This document shows positions 41,092 to 51,063 of a DNA stretch of 64,000 nt, in pieces. Made by a program: the position numbers and the translations under genes. Each line of letters opens with the position of its first letter. Positions within the stretch are counted from its first letter, which is position 1. Under the pieces are notes generated by a model. The model was not told where the DNA came from. It saw only the letters and a program-made list of their open reading frames with translations, and did not search any database. The DNA comes from Vibrio alfacsensis (GTDB lineage: Bacteria > Pseudomonadota > Gammaproteobacteria > Enterobacterales > Vibrionaceae): NCBI RefSeq assembly GCF_003544875.1, contig NZ_CP032093.1, positions 1,984,001-2,048,000 of the forward strand. Direction: 5' to 3'.

Positions 41092-41201
41092 TTATTTAAT
41101 CTTCAATAAATTAAACTTCCACGGGTATCCTACCGCATGGGGTTATTAAATTCGCCAGTCATCATCCTTGCGACCAACGCTCTTAGTCTAACTGAGCGTA
41201 A

Positions 41202-41882
41202 TTACTCAGCTAGCTTCGATTCGATATATTGTAGTGCTTTTTCTACCACTTCGTCGATAGTCATCGACGTAGAATCTAGCACAAGCGCATCCTCAGCAGG
41301 GCGTAGTGGTGCCACTGGGCGGTTACGATCTCGATCGTCACGCTCTTGGATCTCGCTTAAAAGGTCAGCAAATTTAACATCTAACCCTTTATCTTGCAAC
41401 TGTTTAAGGCGTCGATTTGCACGCTCTTCTGCACTCGCATCAAGGAATATTTTTGCTTGCGCCGTTGGGAACACAACTGTACCCATATCTCGGCCATCAG
41501 CAACGAGGCCTGGCGCAGATTCAAACGCACGCTGACGACGCAATAATGCTTCACGAACACGTGGCAAAGCAGCGACCTTAGACGCGGCCATCCCCGTTTC
41601 TTCTTTACGAAGTTCACCTGAAACGTCTTCGCCCTCAAGAATCACTTTAACGAGGTCGCCTTCAGCGATGAACTGAACATCTAGGTGAGTCGCGAGTGGG
41701 ACAAGTGCATCTTCTGACTCAGTGTCTACACCGTGGTGAATTGCAGCGAGTGCAAGCACACGATAGATTGCGCCAGAATCGAGAAGTTGAAAGCCCAACT
41801 TCTTAGCTAGCAACATACACAGCGTGCCTTTACCTGCGCCGCTAGGTCCATCAACGGTTACAACCGGAGTTTGAGAGGACAT
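41202..41882 (-). CDS. cmk: Cytidylate kinase
   Basis: The P-loop is [13 protein letters not shown], followed by the NMP-binding region and an RKEETG segment. I choose Met at 41882 ([12 protein letters not shown]), giving 226 residues, the family length; an upstream Met at 41894 would add MEKN. The enzyme phosphorylates CMP and dCMP. It is upstream of rpsA in the same direction. Confidence 0.96.
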   Translation of the reverse strand: MSSQTPVVTVDGPSGAGKGTLCMLLAKKLGFQLLDSGAIYRVLALAAIHHGVDTESEDALVPLATHLDVQFIAEGDLVKVILEGEDVSGELRKEETGMAASKVAALPRVREALLRRQRAFESAPGLVADGRDMGTVVFPTAQAKIFLDASAEERANRRLKQLQDKGLDVKFADLLSEIQERDDRDRNRPVAPLRPAEDALVLDSTSMTIDEVVEKALQYIESKLAE

Positions 41883-42035
41883 GTTCTTCTCCACCTATAA
41901 TTTCTTTTTCAGCAATTTGCTCGGTTTTCGAGGCGCGCATTATACGGCGAATCGCGCCATGGAGCGAGGAAAAATGTCGCGTAAAGCATTACATTTCCAA
42001 TACGCTTTTGATTCACGCCATTGTAAAGTTCAAAT

Positions 42036-42067
42036 AAAACAGCGAGAATCTTCACTCTCGCTGTTTT
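42036..42067 (-). terminator. Terminator of sohB
   Basis: AAAACAGCGAGA and TCTCGCTGTTTT flank an 8-nt loop, about 25 bp past the sohB stop. Confidence 0.9.
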
Positions 42068-42090
42068 ATGTTCGAACGTTATCTATGTGA

Positions 42091-43152
42091 TTAAACAATA
42101 GGCTTCTGACCGCGCTCTGCTAATTTAAGCACCACACTGTCAGCGACTTTGCTTGCCACACCGGCCAACTTGTCTGCCAGCTTTTTCTTCTGCACATAAT
42201 GGATAGATAGCACGGTTTTTTCTTTACATGCTGCGACGACTAAGTCATCTGATGTGCTGATTTCGTCCACAAGCCCCAACGCTTTCGCTTGCGTACCAAA
42301 CCAGTGCTCACCTGTTGCCACTTTCTCAAGCTCCAGTGCAGGACGGCGTTCACGAATAAAATCTTTAAACAGAACGTGTGTTTCTTCCAGTTCTTGCTTG
42401 AACTTATCACGCGCTTTGTCTGTATTTTCACCAAACATGGTTAACGTACGCTTGTATTCACCTGCGGTAAGTTGTTCGTATTCGATATCGTGTTTTTTCA
42501 GTAACTTATTAAAGTTTGGAATCTGTGCGATGACACCGATAGACCCGACAATGGCAAAAGGTGCAGAGACAATTTTGTCTGCAACACATGCCATCATGTA
42601 ACCACCACTTGCTGCCACTTTGTCGACAGAAATAGTTAATGGCAATCCTGCGGCCTTAATGCGATCAAGTTGAGAAGATGCCAAACCATAGCCATGCACC
42701 ATGCCGCCGCCAGACTCTAAGCGAAGCAGCACTTCATCACCCTCTCGTGCCACCGCTAACACAGCCGTGATTTCTTCACGTAAAGAGCCCACTTCTTTGG
42801 CATCAATGCTGCCATTGAAATCCAATACAAATAGATGAGGTTCACGTTTGCTATCTAGCGCGCCACCTTTACTGGCTTGTTTGATTTCTTTTTCGCGTGA
42901 TTTGTTTTTCTCTTTTTCTTCTTTCTTAACGGCTTTATCACGAGCTTTAATGAATGCCTCATCATGTAGATGATGTTCTAGTTGCTCAATCGCTTCTTTA
43001 TGACGTTCTGAAAGGTTAGTTACTTCCAATTCACCTTTCGCAGTCCCCGAGCGACTGCCCGCAGATTTTGCAATCACCAACAATACGATGACGGCTGCAA
43101 CAACGGTGACAATTTTGGCCAAAAACAGGCCGTAATCTAATAAAAATTCCAA
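42091..43152 (-). CDS. sohB: SohB, S49-family membrane protease
   Basis: This protein has 353 residues. An N-terminal span (about 8-26) is followed by a charged helical region and the S49 domain with the catalytic Ser in KVAASGGYMMACVAD and the Lys in the later GEYKRTLTMFGENT segment. SohB is a periplasmic-side peptidase that can suppress loss of DegP in E. coli. It is divergent from yciK, its usual neighbour. Confidence 0.93.
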   Translation of the reverse strand: MEFLLDYGLFLAKIVTVVAAVIVLLVIAKSAGSRSGTAKGELEVTNLSERHKEAIEQLEHHLHDEAFIKARDKAVKKEEKEKNKSREKEIKQASKGGALDSKREPHLFVLDFNGSIDAKEVGSLREEITAVLAVAREGDEVLLRLESGGGMVHGYGLASSQLDRIKAAGLPLTISVDKVAASGGYMMACVADKIVSAPFAIVGSIGVIAQIPNFNKLLKKHDIEYEQLTAGEYKRTLTMFGENTDKARDKFKQELEETHVLFKDFIRERRPALELEKVATGEHWFGTQAKALGLVDEISTSDDLVVAACKEKTVLSIHYVQKKKLADKLAGVASKVADSVVLKLAERGQKPIV

Positions 43153-43465
43153 TGAGAGTTCCTCTATCTCATACCAGTAATTTGCCTATGCATATCATGT
43201 AAAACACCATTTGTGTACAACGGCTAACTATTTGTTCCAATATAAAAACCGGTACAGCAACACAGTAAACATGCAACTCAAGCGCTGGAATTGGTATAAC
43301 ACATGAATTGGTGTATTGTAACCATCTTGTCACGATTACCAAGGTTTTCCAGTAAGAAACAGCACGCTTTATGTTTATATCATCTCAGATATGCCTATCT
43401 AACTGTGTCGCTTGGATGTCGCGTCTATATATCGGAACTATATACAATAATAAGGAATAATCACC
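43153..43465. promoter_or_regulatory. Divergent sohB/yciK promoter region
   Basis: These 313 bp hold no gene that I can support. A 66-codon plus-strand frame from 43303 overlaps the yciK start in another frame and has no ribosome site. TAAGGA lies 7-10 bp before the GTG start of yciK. Confidence 0.4.
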
Positions 43466-44206
43466 GTGAACTACTCCGTTTCAGCAGATGCCTTAAAAGG
43501 TAAAGTCATTCTTGTTACTGGTGCAGGAAATGGCATTGGTCGCCAGACCGCACTTTCTTACGCACAACACGGTGCTACAGTGATTCTACTCGGTCGAAAT
43601 GTGAAAAACCTTGAGTCCATTTACGATGAGATTGAATCCGCGGGTTATCCTCAACCAGCCATTATCCCACTCGATCTCAAAGGTGCGACTAAACAGCACT
43701 ATATTGATATGGCCGAAACCATTGAGGGACAGTTTGGTCGTTTAGATGGCCTATTACACAATGCAGGTGTACTTAGCGCGCTATGCCCATTTGAGCAAAT
43801 CAACGAAGAAGACTTCGATGACATCATGCAGATCAATGTGAAAGCCGAAGTATTGATGACTCAAGCGCTGCTGCCTATCATGCGTAAAGCAGAAGCGGGT
43901 CGCATCATCTTTACCTCTTCGACCGTTGGTCACTCTGGACGTGCTTTCTGGGGCCCATACGCCATTTCTAAGTTCGCGGTGGAGGGTATGATGCAAGTTC
44001 TCGCTGATGAATTGAGCGATACGCCAATGCGAGTTAATGCCATCAACCCAGGTGCGACACGCACTCGCATGCGTGAAAAAGCCTACCCGGGCGAAGATTC
44101 AAACACGCTAAAAACACCTTTAGACATTATGCCGTTATATCTTCATTTGATGGACCCCGCAGTCACTGATGTAAACGGCCAGTGTATTGACGCACAACCA
44201 AAGTAA
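43466..44206 (+). CDS. yciK: YciK-type short-chain dehydrogenase
   Basis: This 246-residue Rossmann-fold oxidoreductase starts with GTG at 43466; TAAGGA upstream supports that start. Cofactor motif TGAGNGIG, the NAG motif HNAGVLS, catalytic Ser in FTSSTVGHSG and YAISK are all present. Substrate unknown. It is paired divergently with sohB. Confidence 0.93.
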   Translation: MNYSVSADALKGKVILVTGAGNGIGRQTALSYAQHGATVILLGRNVKNLESIYDEIESAGYPQPAIIPLDLKGATKQHYIDMAETIEGQFGRLDGLLHNAGVLSALCPFEQINEEDFDDIMQINVKAEVLMTQALLPIMRKAEAGRIIFTSSTVGHSGRAFWGPYAISKFAVEGMMQVLADELSDTPMRVNAINPGATRTRMREKAYPGEDSNTLKTPLDIMPLYLHLMDPAVTDVNGQCIDAQPK

Positions 44207-44235
44207 TCGGCTTAAATCACCTTACACAATCGTTC

Positions 44236-44262
44236 AAAAAGACAGCTAATGCTGTCTTTTTT
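44236..44262 (+). terminator. Terminator of yciK
   Basis: AAAAAGACAGC, loop TAAT, GCTGTCTTTTTT, about 30 bp past the yciK stop. Confidence 0.92.
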
Positions 44263-44308
44263 CATCTTCCTCACTACAAAAATCTTGCGACTTTTTCTTA
44301 TGGAAATA

Positions 44309-44328
44309 TACTGTACAAATATACAGGT
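44309..44328 (+). promoter_or_regulatory. LexA (SOS) box of the imuA-imuB-dnaE2 cassette
   Basis: CTGTACAAATATACAG at 44311-44326 matches the LexA consensus CTGT, eight bases, ACAG, with an AT-rich centre. It ends 10 bp before the imuA start, where bound LexA would block transcription. Confidence 0.92.
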
Positions 44329-44336
44329 ATTATTCT

Positions 44337-45029
44337 ATGCAAGACATCATCCAACACTTAAAAAACCAACATCTTGTTTGGCAAGCAAATTTAACCAAAG
44401 CAGATACTCATCAAACTCTGCATAGTTCTGGCTTTACAGAATTAGATGCACTACTCGGCGGTGGTTTCCCTCCCTATGGCGTAGTAGAAATGGAGTCAAT
44501 TGGCAGTATTGGTGAACTGCGTTTGCTTGCGCCTTACTTAGAAGCATCGCTTTCAAGAGGGGTAACGGCATTCATTCAACCACCAGCGCTGATGAATTCA
44601 TTGTTCCTGCACAGCATTGGTTTGGACATTAACCAAGTATGGATTGTGACGCCAGATCATTCTAGAGATGCGTTATGGGCAGCTGAGCAATGCCTCAAAA
44701 GCGGCGCGTGTACCAACGTTTTGCTATGGCAAGATGAGTTAGAGATCCACCAAGTAAAACGTCTGCAAGTGGCAAGTGAGCAAGGCTGCTGCCCTCTGTT
44801 TATGCTCAAGCCCAACATGAGTAATCGCTTATCCTTGCCTGTGTCACTCAGTTTGAAACTGCAAGCTCACGAACAAGGCATAAGTGTCGAGGTACTGAAA
44901 CGCAAAGGCGGTTGGAGCAAAGGTAGTGTCAACATCAACTTCCAACATCGCTACCCACAATTAGTGATGCCAACCACGACTCACATTCCGTCGACGGTGG
45001 TGAATTTCCCATTGGCGCAACAAGGTTAG
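44337..45029 (+). CDS. imuA: ImuA, SOS mutagenesis accessory protein
   Basis: This 230-residue protein of the RecA-like/SulA-related ImuA family contains LGGGFPPYGVVEMES and the segment RLLAPYLEASLSRGV. Its Walker A region looks altered, as is usual in the family. With ImuB and DnaE2 it forms the damage-induced mutasome used for translesion synthesis. It is first in the operon, just after the LexA box, and ends 4 bp before imuB. Confidence 0.9.
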   Translation: MQDIIQHLKNQHLVWQANLTKADTHQTLHSSGFTELDALLGGGFPPYGVVEMESIGSIGELRLLAPYLEASLSRGVTAFIQPPALMNSLFLHSIGLDINQVWIVTPDHSRDALWAAEQCLKSGACTNVLLWQDELEIHQVKRLQVASEQGCCPLFMLKPNMSNRLSLPVSLSLKLQAHEQGISVEVLKRKGGWSKGSVNINFQHRYPQLVMPTTTHIPSTVVNFPLAQQG

Positions 45030-45033
45030 AGAT

Positions 45034-46437
45034 ATGACTTTGTGGATTTACTTGCACTTCCCTCGCCTGCAACTCGATGCCCTCTTTGGTGATAATCAAG
45101 AGCAGCCAGTGGTGATTGTAGAAAGCCAGCGCTGTCGGATCATTCAATACAACGAGATCGCCGAGCAACAAGGCATTAAGCCAAACATGGGCTTAGGCAG
45201 TGCCGCGTCCTTGTGTCGAGACTTGCAAGTGCATCCGCATCATCCACAGACCGAATTGAGCAAGCTACAAGAAATCGCTCGGTGGTTGTATTTGATCACA
45301 TCTGATGTCGTATTGATGCCAAACCAAGGTATTTTGCTGCGCGCCACCCCAATGCTTAATCTGTATGACGGGCTACAAAACTATTGGAATAAAGTCAGCG
45401 CTCACTTAGCAGAACTTAAATTGAGTTTTCAATTCGGTTGTGGCTTTTCGCCTTTTTCTGCCAAGTTGATGGCATTAGCAAGTGCAAACTTTATCAGCGA
45501 AGACAAATCGGTTATGCAGCAAGCTTTATCGCCATTACCACTAACATTTACCGATTTATCTCGCGCCACTGTTGAGAAGTTACAACGAGTAGGTGTAACC
45601 ACACTACAAGGGTTGCTTGAACTGCCATTGCAAGACATCGCGCGCCGTTTCGACATTGATTTGGTGAACTACGCTGGCCGACTGACTGGGCAATTCAAGC
45701 ATCCTGTCGACTTTTATCATCCAACCGAAGTCTTCCAGGTTTATTTGGAGTTACTGTTTGAGTTCGAAAACGTCCAGTGGATTGAAAAACCACTGGCTAA
45801 GTTGCTTCATCAGCTCGAAACCTTTCTCAAGCTACGTGATAAAGTCGCGTTTGAACTGTGTTTAACCCTCCACCAACGAGACAAACAAGCACAACACCTG
45901 CAACTCACATCGGCACAAGGCGATTACTTGTGCCAGCGGTGGCTGCAGTTAGCGAGCTTGAGTTTGGAATCCGTCACGTTAAACGGCCCTGTTATCGGTC
46001 TGACGTTAAAAGTAGAACGCCAAGGTGAACCTTTAAGCTCTGCACGCGACATCTTTGCCGGGCAAAAAGGACAAATGAACGCGTTAGAGCTGCTCTCTTT
46101 ACTGCAAGCTAAATTGGGCAAAAGCGCGGTACTCAAACCCAATATTGCCTGCGATCCAAGGCCAGAGAAAGCCAGCCAATATCGCCCAGCTGACGAGCCG
46201 GATGTGCCGTTCAACAGTATCCCTGTTCTGCTGCGCCCCGCAATGCAACTACCCGAACCTATCACGCTACAAGAGCAAGTCTCTCTAGTGCATGGGCCTG
46301 AGCGGATTGTCTCTGGATGGTGGGATGGCGATGAGGTCATGCGCGATTACTACATCGCGCACACCAAACAAGGCCGCTGGTTATGGGTATTCCGCGATCA
46401 GCACAAGCACTGGTTTCTCCATGGCTATTTTTGTTAA
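45034..46437 (+). CDS. imuB: ImuB, Y-family polymerase-like protein
   Basis: This protein has 467 residues. The N-terminus (LWIYLHFPRLQLDALFGD) aligns with the Y-family palm, but the first catalytic Asp is replaced, as in other ImuB proteins that act as a hub without polymerase activity. A helix-hairpin-helix stretch follows (VGVTTLQGLLELPLQDIARR). It links DnaE2 to the sliding clamp. Its terminal codons (TATTTTTGTTAA) are repeated 21 bp later. Confidence 0.92.
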   Translation: MTLWIYLHFPRLQLDALFGDNQEQPVVIVESQRCRIIQYNEIAEQQGIKPNMGLGSAASLCRDLQVHPHHPQTELSKLQEIARWLYLITSDVVLMPNQGILLRATPMLNLYDGLQNYWNKVSAHLAELKLSFQFGCGFSPFSAKLMALASANFISEDKSVMQQALSPLPLTFTDLSRATVEKLQRVGVTTLQGLLELPLQDIARRFDIDLVNYAGRLTGQFKHPVDFYHPTEVFQVYLELLFEFENVQWIEKPLAKLLHQLETFLKLRDKVAFELCLTLHQRDKQAQHLQLTSAQGDYLCQRWLQLASLSLESVTLNGPVIGLTLKVERQGEPLSSARDIFAGQKGQMNALELLSLLQAKLGKSAVLKPNIACDPRPEKASQYRPADEPDVPFNSIPVLLRPAMQLPEPITLQEQVSLVHGPERIVSGWWDGDEVMRDYYIAHTKQGRWLWVFRDQHKHWFLHGYFC

Positions 46438-46466
46438 ATCGACAGTTATTTTTGTTAGGTCGTTAT
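46425..46466 (+). repeat. Two-copy 21-bp repeat of the imuB 3' end
   Basis: TATTTTTGTTA occurs at 46426-46436 and again 21 bp later. Both copies encode Tyr-Phe-Cys followed by a stop (TAA, then TAG) in the imuB frame. The second copy lies in the imuB-dnaE2 gap and reaches the dnaE2 start codon. Confidence 0.8.
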
Positions 46467-49400
46467 GAGTTACGCAGAACTGTTTTGTCAGTCCAACTTC
46501 TCCTTTCTCACCGGCGCTTCTCATGCAGAAGAGTTGGTGTTGCAGGCGGCGTTTTATCGCTATCAAGCCATTGCGATCACCGATGAGTGCTCGGTTGCTG
46601 GCGTAGTGAAAGCCCATGCGACCATCGAGCAACATAAACTCGATATCAAGCAGATTGTCGGCAGCATGTTTTGGCTCAATGAAGAATGCCAAGTGGTGCT
46701 GCTTTGCCCTTGCCGTAAAGCTTATGCAGAACTGTGCCGTATCATCACCAATGCGAGACGCCGCAGTGAGAAAGGCCGTTATCAATTGTCTGAATGGGAT
46801 TTGATGTCGATTCGTCACTGTTTCGTGCTGTGGCTCCCAACTCATCAAGAGAGTGACCATTACTGGGGACGTTGGCTTCAGCAGCATCACTCCGGCCGCT
46901 TATGGGTTGCGATTCAGCGTCATTTAGGTGGTGACGACGATGCCTACACCACACACTGTGAATTATTAGCAAACGAGTTCCAATTGCCGATTACCGCTTG
47001 TGGCGGCGTCTTAATGCATGCTGTTGAACGCTTACCTTTGCAACATGTCCTGACAGCAGTTAAGCATGGTTGTAGCGTCGACAAGCTCGGCTTTAGTCGT
47101 TCATCCAATGCAGAACGAGCATTGCGTCCATTGAACAAACTGTCTCGAATTTACAAATCCGAATGGCTAGTAGAAAGCACTCATATCGCCAATTTATGCG
47201 AATTCAAGCTTTCAGAGCTGAAATACGAATACCCAACAGAACTCATCCCGAATGGTTACACACCAGACTCTTATCTGCGTATGTTGGTTGAGCGGGGTAA
47301 AAAACTGCGGTTTCCTGATGGCGTACCTGCCAAAATCAATCACACGATTGAAAATGAACTCAAGCTCATCAAAGAATTAGAGTACCAGTATTATTTTCTC
47401 ACCATTCACGACATCGTGATGTTTGCCAAGCAACAAGGCATTCTCTATCAAGGTCGTGGCTCTGCGGCAAATTCGGTGGTGTGTTACTGTCTAGAAATTA
47501 CGGCTGTCGACCCTAGACAAATCTCGGTCTTATTTGAACGCTTTATTAGCAAAGAACGAGATGAACCACCAGACATTGATGTCGATTTTGAACACGAGCG
47601 CCGTGAAGAGGTCATTCAATACATCTATAAAAGTATGGCCGCGAGCGTGCTGCTTTAGCTGCAACCGTGATCAGCTATCGCTTTAAAAGTGCCGTACGAG
47701 AAGTAGGTAAAGCCTTGGGGATTGAAGAAACTCAATTGGACTTCTTCATCAAGAACGTTAATCGACGAGATCGTGACCAAGGTTGGCAGGCTCAAATCAT
47801 CGAGTTGGGATTACAGCCGGAATCGTTAAAAGGTCAGCAGTTTATCCAGTTGGTGAACGAGATCATTGGCTTTCCGCGCCATTTATCCCAACACGTAGGC
47901 GGCTTTGTGATTTCTTCTGGTCCTTTGTACGAATTGGTGCCTGTCGAGAATGCTTCGATGGAAGATCGCACTATTATTCAATGGGATAAAGATGATTTAG
48001 AAAGCTTAAAGCTATTAAAAGTCGATGTACTCGCACTTGGCATGTTGAACGCGATACGTAAATGCTTTCAACTGATTGAGAAGCACCACCAGCGATCACT
48101 GTCGATTGCCGAGATCACGCGCTTACAAGACGACCCACACGTGTATCACATGATCCAAAAGGCAGATACGGTTGGCGTATTTCAAATTGAGTCTCGCGCG
48201 CAAATGAGCATGCTGCCACGTTTAAAGCCGACACGTTACTACGACTTAGTTGTACAGATTGCCATTGTTCGCCCGGGCCCAATTCAGGGTGACATGGTGC
48301 ATCCATTTCTTAAGCGACGTAATGGCGAAGAGCCTGTCAGCTATCCATCGGAAGAAGTCAAAAGCGTACTAGAGCGCACCATGGGCGTGCCGATTTTCCA
48401 AGAACAAGTGATCAAACTGGCGATGGTGGCGGCCGGGTTCAGTGGCGGTGAGGCCGACCAACTTCGCCGAGCAATGGCAGCATGGAAAAAGAACGGCGAT
48501 CTCGCGAAGTTCAAACCAAAACTTATCGATGGGATGCGTGAACGCGGTTATGACTTAGACTTTGCTGAGCGAATCTTTGACCAAATTTGTGGCTTTGGTG
48601 AGTATGGCTTCCCAGAAAGTCACTCTGCCTCTTTTGCTGTGCTGGCTTACTGCTCTGCATGGTTGAAATATTACTACCCTGCGGAGTTCTATACTGCCCT
48701 ACTAAATAGCCAACCGATGGGTTTTTATAGCCCTTCGCAACTGGTCCAAGATGCACGCCGACACGGAGTAGAGGTGTTACCTGTCTGCGTCAATCATTCT
48801 TCATATCAGCACCATCTGGTTAAATGTTCCAATGGCCATTTTGGTGTTCAAATGGGCTTTCGCTTAGTAAAAGGGCTGAATCAAGAAAGTATCTTGCGAT
48901 TGATCGAACATCGTCCAAACACAGGCTATCGCTCAATCCAAGAGGTCAAACAGATCTTACGAAACCGCCGTGATATTGAATTACTTGCCTCTGCCAATGT
49001 GTTTCAGATCCTGTCTGGTAACCGCTATAACGCTCGCTGGGCAGCAATGGATTCGCTATCTGATTTGCCCTTATTCAATCATATGGAAGAATCTATGCCG
49101 AGTTACCAAATACAACCATCTGAGTATGAGAACTTAATTGAAGATTATGCCAGCACTGGATTATCGCTTAGCCGCCACCCAATAACCTTGCTAGAGGAAG
49201 CGGGTCAATTGCCGCGCTTTACCCGAATGAAACAGCTCGTAGAAAAAGCGCACAAGTCCTTAGTGACCGTCGTAGGAGTCGTCACGGGCAGACAATCTCC
49301 TGGCACCGCTGCTGGCGTCACTTTTTTCACTTTAGAAGATGATACTGGCAATATTAATGTCGTGGTATGGCGAGCAACCGCCCGCGCTCAAAAGCAAGCG

Positions 49401-49538
49401 TATCTCACTTCAAAAGTCTTGATAGTCAAAGGCATTTTAGAGCGTGAGGGAGAAGTCACACACGTGATCGCTGGTAAGCTTATTGATTGTACACACAGCC
49501 TTGCTGAGCTGAAAAGTAAATCCCGTGACTTCCATTAA
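46465..49538 (+). CDS. dnaE2: DnaE2, error-prone DNA polymerase III alpha subunit (frameshifted)
   Basis: Two adjacent frames (to 47658 and from 47667) join when one A is added to the A4 run 47629-47632, reading QYIYKKYGRERAALAATV. The repaired length is 1024 residues. The PHP domain comes first (SYAELFCQSNFSFLTGASHA), then the family C polymerase core with the catalytic acid motif PPDIDVDFEHERR, a tandem HhH region, and a C-terminal OB fold (VVGVVTGRQSPGTA). DnaE2 lacks proofreading partners and does translesion synthesis. The break is probably a sequence error. Confidence 0.92.
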
Positions 49539-49567
49539 GCCACCGCGTTTTGATGGCGGGAAAAAGT

Positions 49568-49592
49568 AAAGGGAGGTCAAGCCTCCCTTTTT
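49568..49592 (+). terminator. Terminator of the imuA-imuB-dnaE2 operon
   Basis: AAAGGGAGG, loop TCAAG, CCTCCCTTTTT, about 30 bp past the dnaE2 stop. Confidence 0.9.
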
Positions 49593-49604
49593 GATTCTGC
49601 TGAA

Positions 49605-49700
49605 TTATTTATCAGCTTCCGCTTCCATACGCTCTTTCTTGTATTTCCTATACAGTAACACGGATAAAGTCATAACGACTTTCGATGTTAGCCATATCAT
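49605..49700 (-). CDS. Possible 31-residue membrane microprotein
   Basis: The frame MIWLTSKVVMTLSVLLYRKY, then KKERMEAEADK, has one hydrophobic helix followed by a charged tail, a common microprotein form. There is no good ribosome site, and the open frame extends a few hydrophobic codons upstream of the ATG, so it may be the end of a longer frameshifted gene. Function unknown. Confidence 0.35.
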   Translation of the reverse strand: MIWLTSKVVMTLSVLLYRKYKKERMEAEADK

Positions 49701-49847
49701 GAAAAGGAAGTACCCTATATTTAGTGACTAATAGGTAAAAGTGACGTGATATACAATACATATTTAGTGTAAAAATATGTTTAAAAAGCATAACAAATCA
49801 TGGCAAATTTATCACGCCCAAATATGATTGGCGCTGTTACAAAATAA

Positions 49848-50801
49848 TTAAATGCTTATTGATACAATCTGACGAAGGCGTTCCTGTGCCACTTGCACAA
49901 GAAGATCTGGCTGGAATTTAGAAATAAATCGATCACAGCCTACTTTTTGTACCATCGCTTCATTAAAGCTGCCACTGAGTGATGTATTTAACGTAATGTA
50001 CAATTTCGCCATGCGTGGATCAGAACGCACTTCATGCGTTAATCGATACCCATCCATCTCTGGCATTTCGGCATCGGTGATCATCATTAACAACTCTTTT
50101 TCTACGTCTTTTCCCTCATCACACCAACGTTTTAATACCGTTAATGCTTCAAGGCCATCTCGGCACTCAATGATGTTCAAACCAAGCTGAGACAACGTAT
50201 CTCGAACCTGATTACGTGCTGTGGAAGAATCGTCAACAATAAGCACATTACGACCAATCATTGCTTGGCTAAGCTCATGATCCAAAACACCGTCAGATAT
50301 ACTTACATCATAATGTACGATTTCGGCTAGCACCTTTTCTACATCAATGATTTCAACGATTTGAGACGTTTCACCGTCTTTGACTTGAGTAATGGCAGTG
50401 AGGTAATTAGAACGACCGGATGTCGACGGTGGGGGTTGAATCTCGGTCCACGCAGTATTGATGATATTGCGAACCGGCCCAACTAAGAAGCCTTGTATGG
50501 AACGGTTGTATTCCGTGATAATTAAATTCTCTTCTTCAGGTTCACCGCGCAAGTTAGGAAAACCAATCGCACAACGTAAATCAATCACAGGCACCGCCTC
50601 ACCACGTAAAGACGCGACACCACGAATGTTATAATGAGAACCCGGTAGTTTCGTTAATGGCGGAAGTTTAATCACCTCTTTCACTTTGAAAACGTTAATC
50701 GCAAATAATTGACGACTATTCAACGTGAACAGCAAAAGCTCCAATCGATTTTCACCGACCAGGTTCGTGCGCTGATCAACCGTATTTAACACTCCGGACA
50801 T
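49848..50801 (-). CDS. cheV: CheV chemotaxis coupling protein
   Basis: This protein has 317 residues. The CheW-like domain is at about 15-160 (FAINVFKVKEVIKLPPLTKL, RGEAVPVIDL). The receiver domain is at about 180-310, with the acidic pair in VLIVDDSSTARNQ and the phosphoacceptor Asp in ITDAEMPEMDGYRL. CheV couples receptors to CheA and may buffer phosphate. It is a single gene; the roughly 260-bp gap upstream holds its promoter. Confidence 0.96.
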   Translation of the reverse strand: MSGVLNTVDQRTNLVGENRLELLLFTLNSRQLFAINVFKVKEVIKLPPLTKLPGSHYNIRGVASLRGEAVPVIDLRCAIGFPNLRGEPEEENLIITEYNRSIQGFLVGPVRNIINTAWTEIQPPPSTSGRSNYLTAITQVKDGETSQIVEIIDVEKVLAEIVHYDVSISDGVLDHELSQAMIGRNVLIVDDSSTARNQVRDTLSQLGLNIIECRDGLEALTVLKRWCDEGKDVEKELLMMITDAEMPEMDGYRLTHEVRSDPRMAKLYITLNTSLSGSFNEAMVQKVGCDRFISKFQPDLLVQVAQERLRQIVSISI

Positions 50802-50993
50802 ACCACTACCTAACTTTGAATGACAACGTTCACTCTTAATAGAAACCCTGTTGAAACAACAGAATAAACTTTTTTATGAGTGTTTTATCTACCCGAGAGT
50901 AACCTTAAGGTACTAGGGTGAATTGCTAATGGAAATTACATTAATGTTCCGGATATAGCAACGGAGCTAAGCTCAGATTGGTGCTCTACATCA

Positions 50994-51030
50994 AAATGAA
51001 AATCAAAAAAGGGCGAACTTGACTGCCCAC
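50994..51030 (-). terminator. Weak terminator of mlc
   Basis: Read leftward, GGGC, ten bases, GCCC and then TTTTTT. The stem is short. Confidence 0.4.
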
Positions 51031-51063
51031 CCTTTGCAAATAACTCAATCAGACAGAGAAAGA

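Noticed and set aside
43303..43503. Rightward 66-codon frame before yciK
   Set aside because: It overlaps the yciK start in another frame and lacks a ribosome site.
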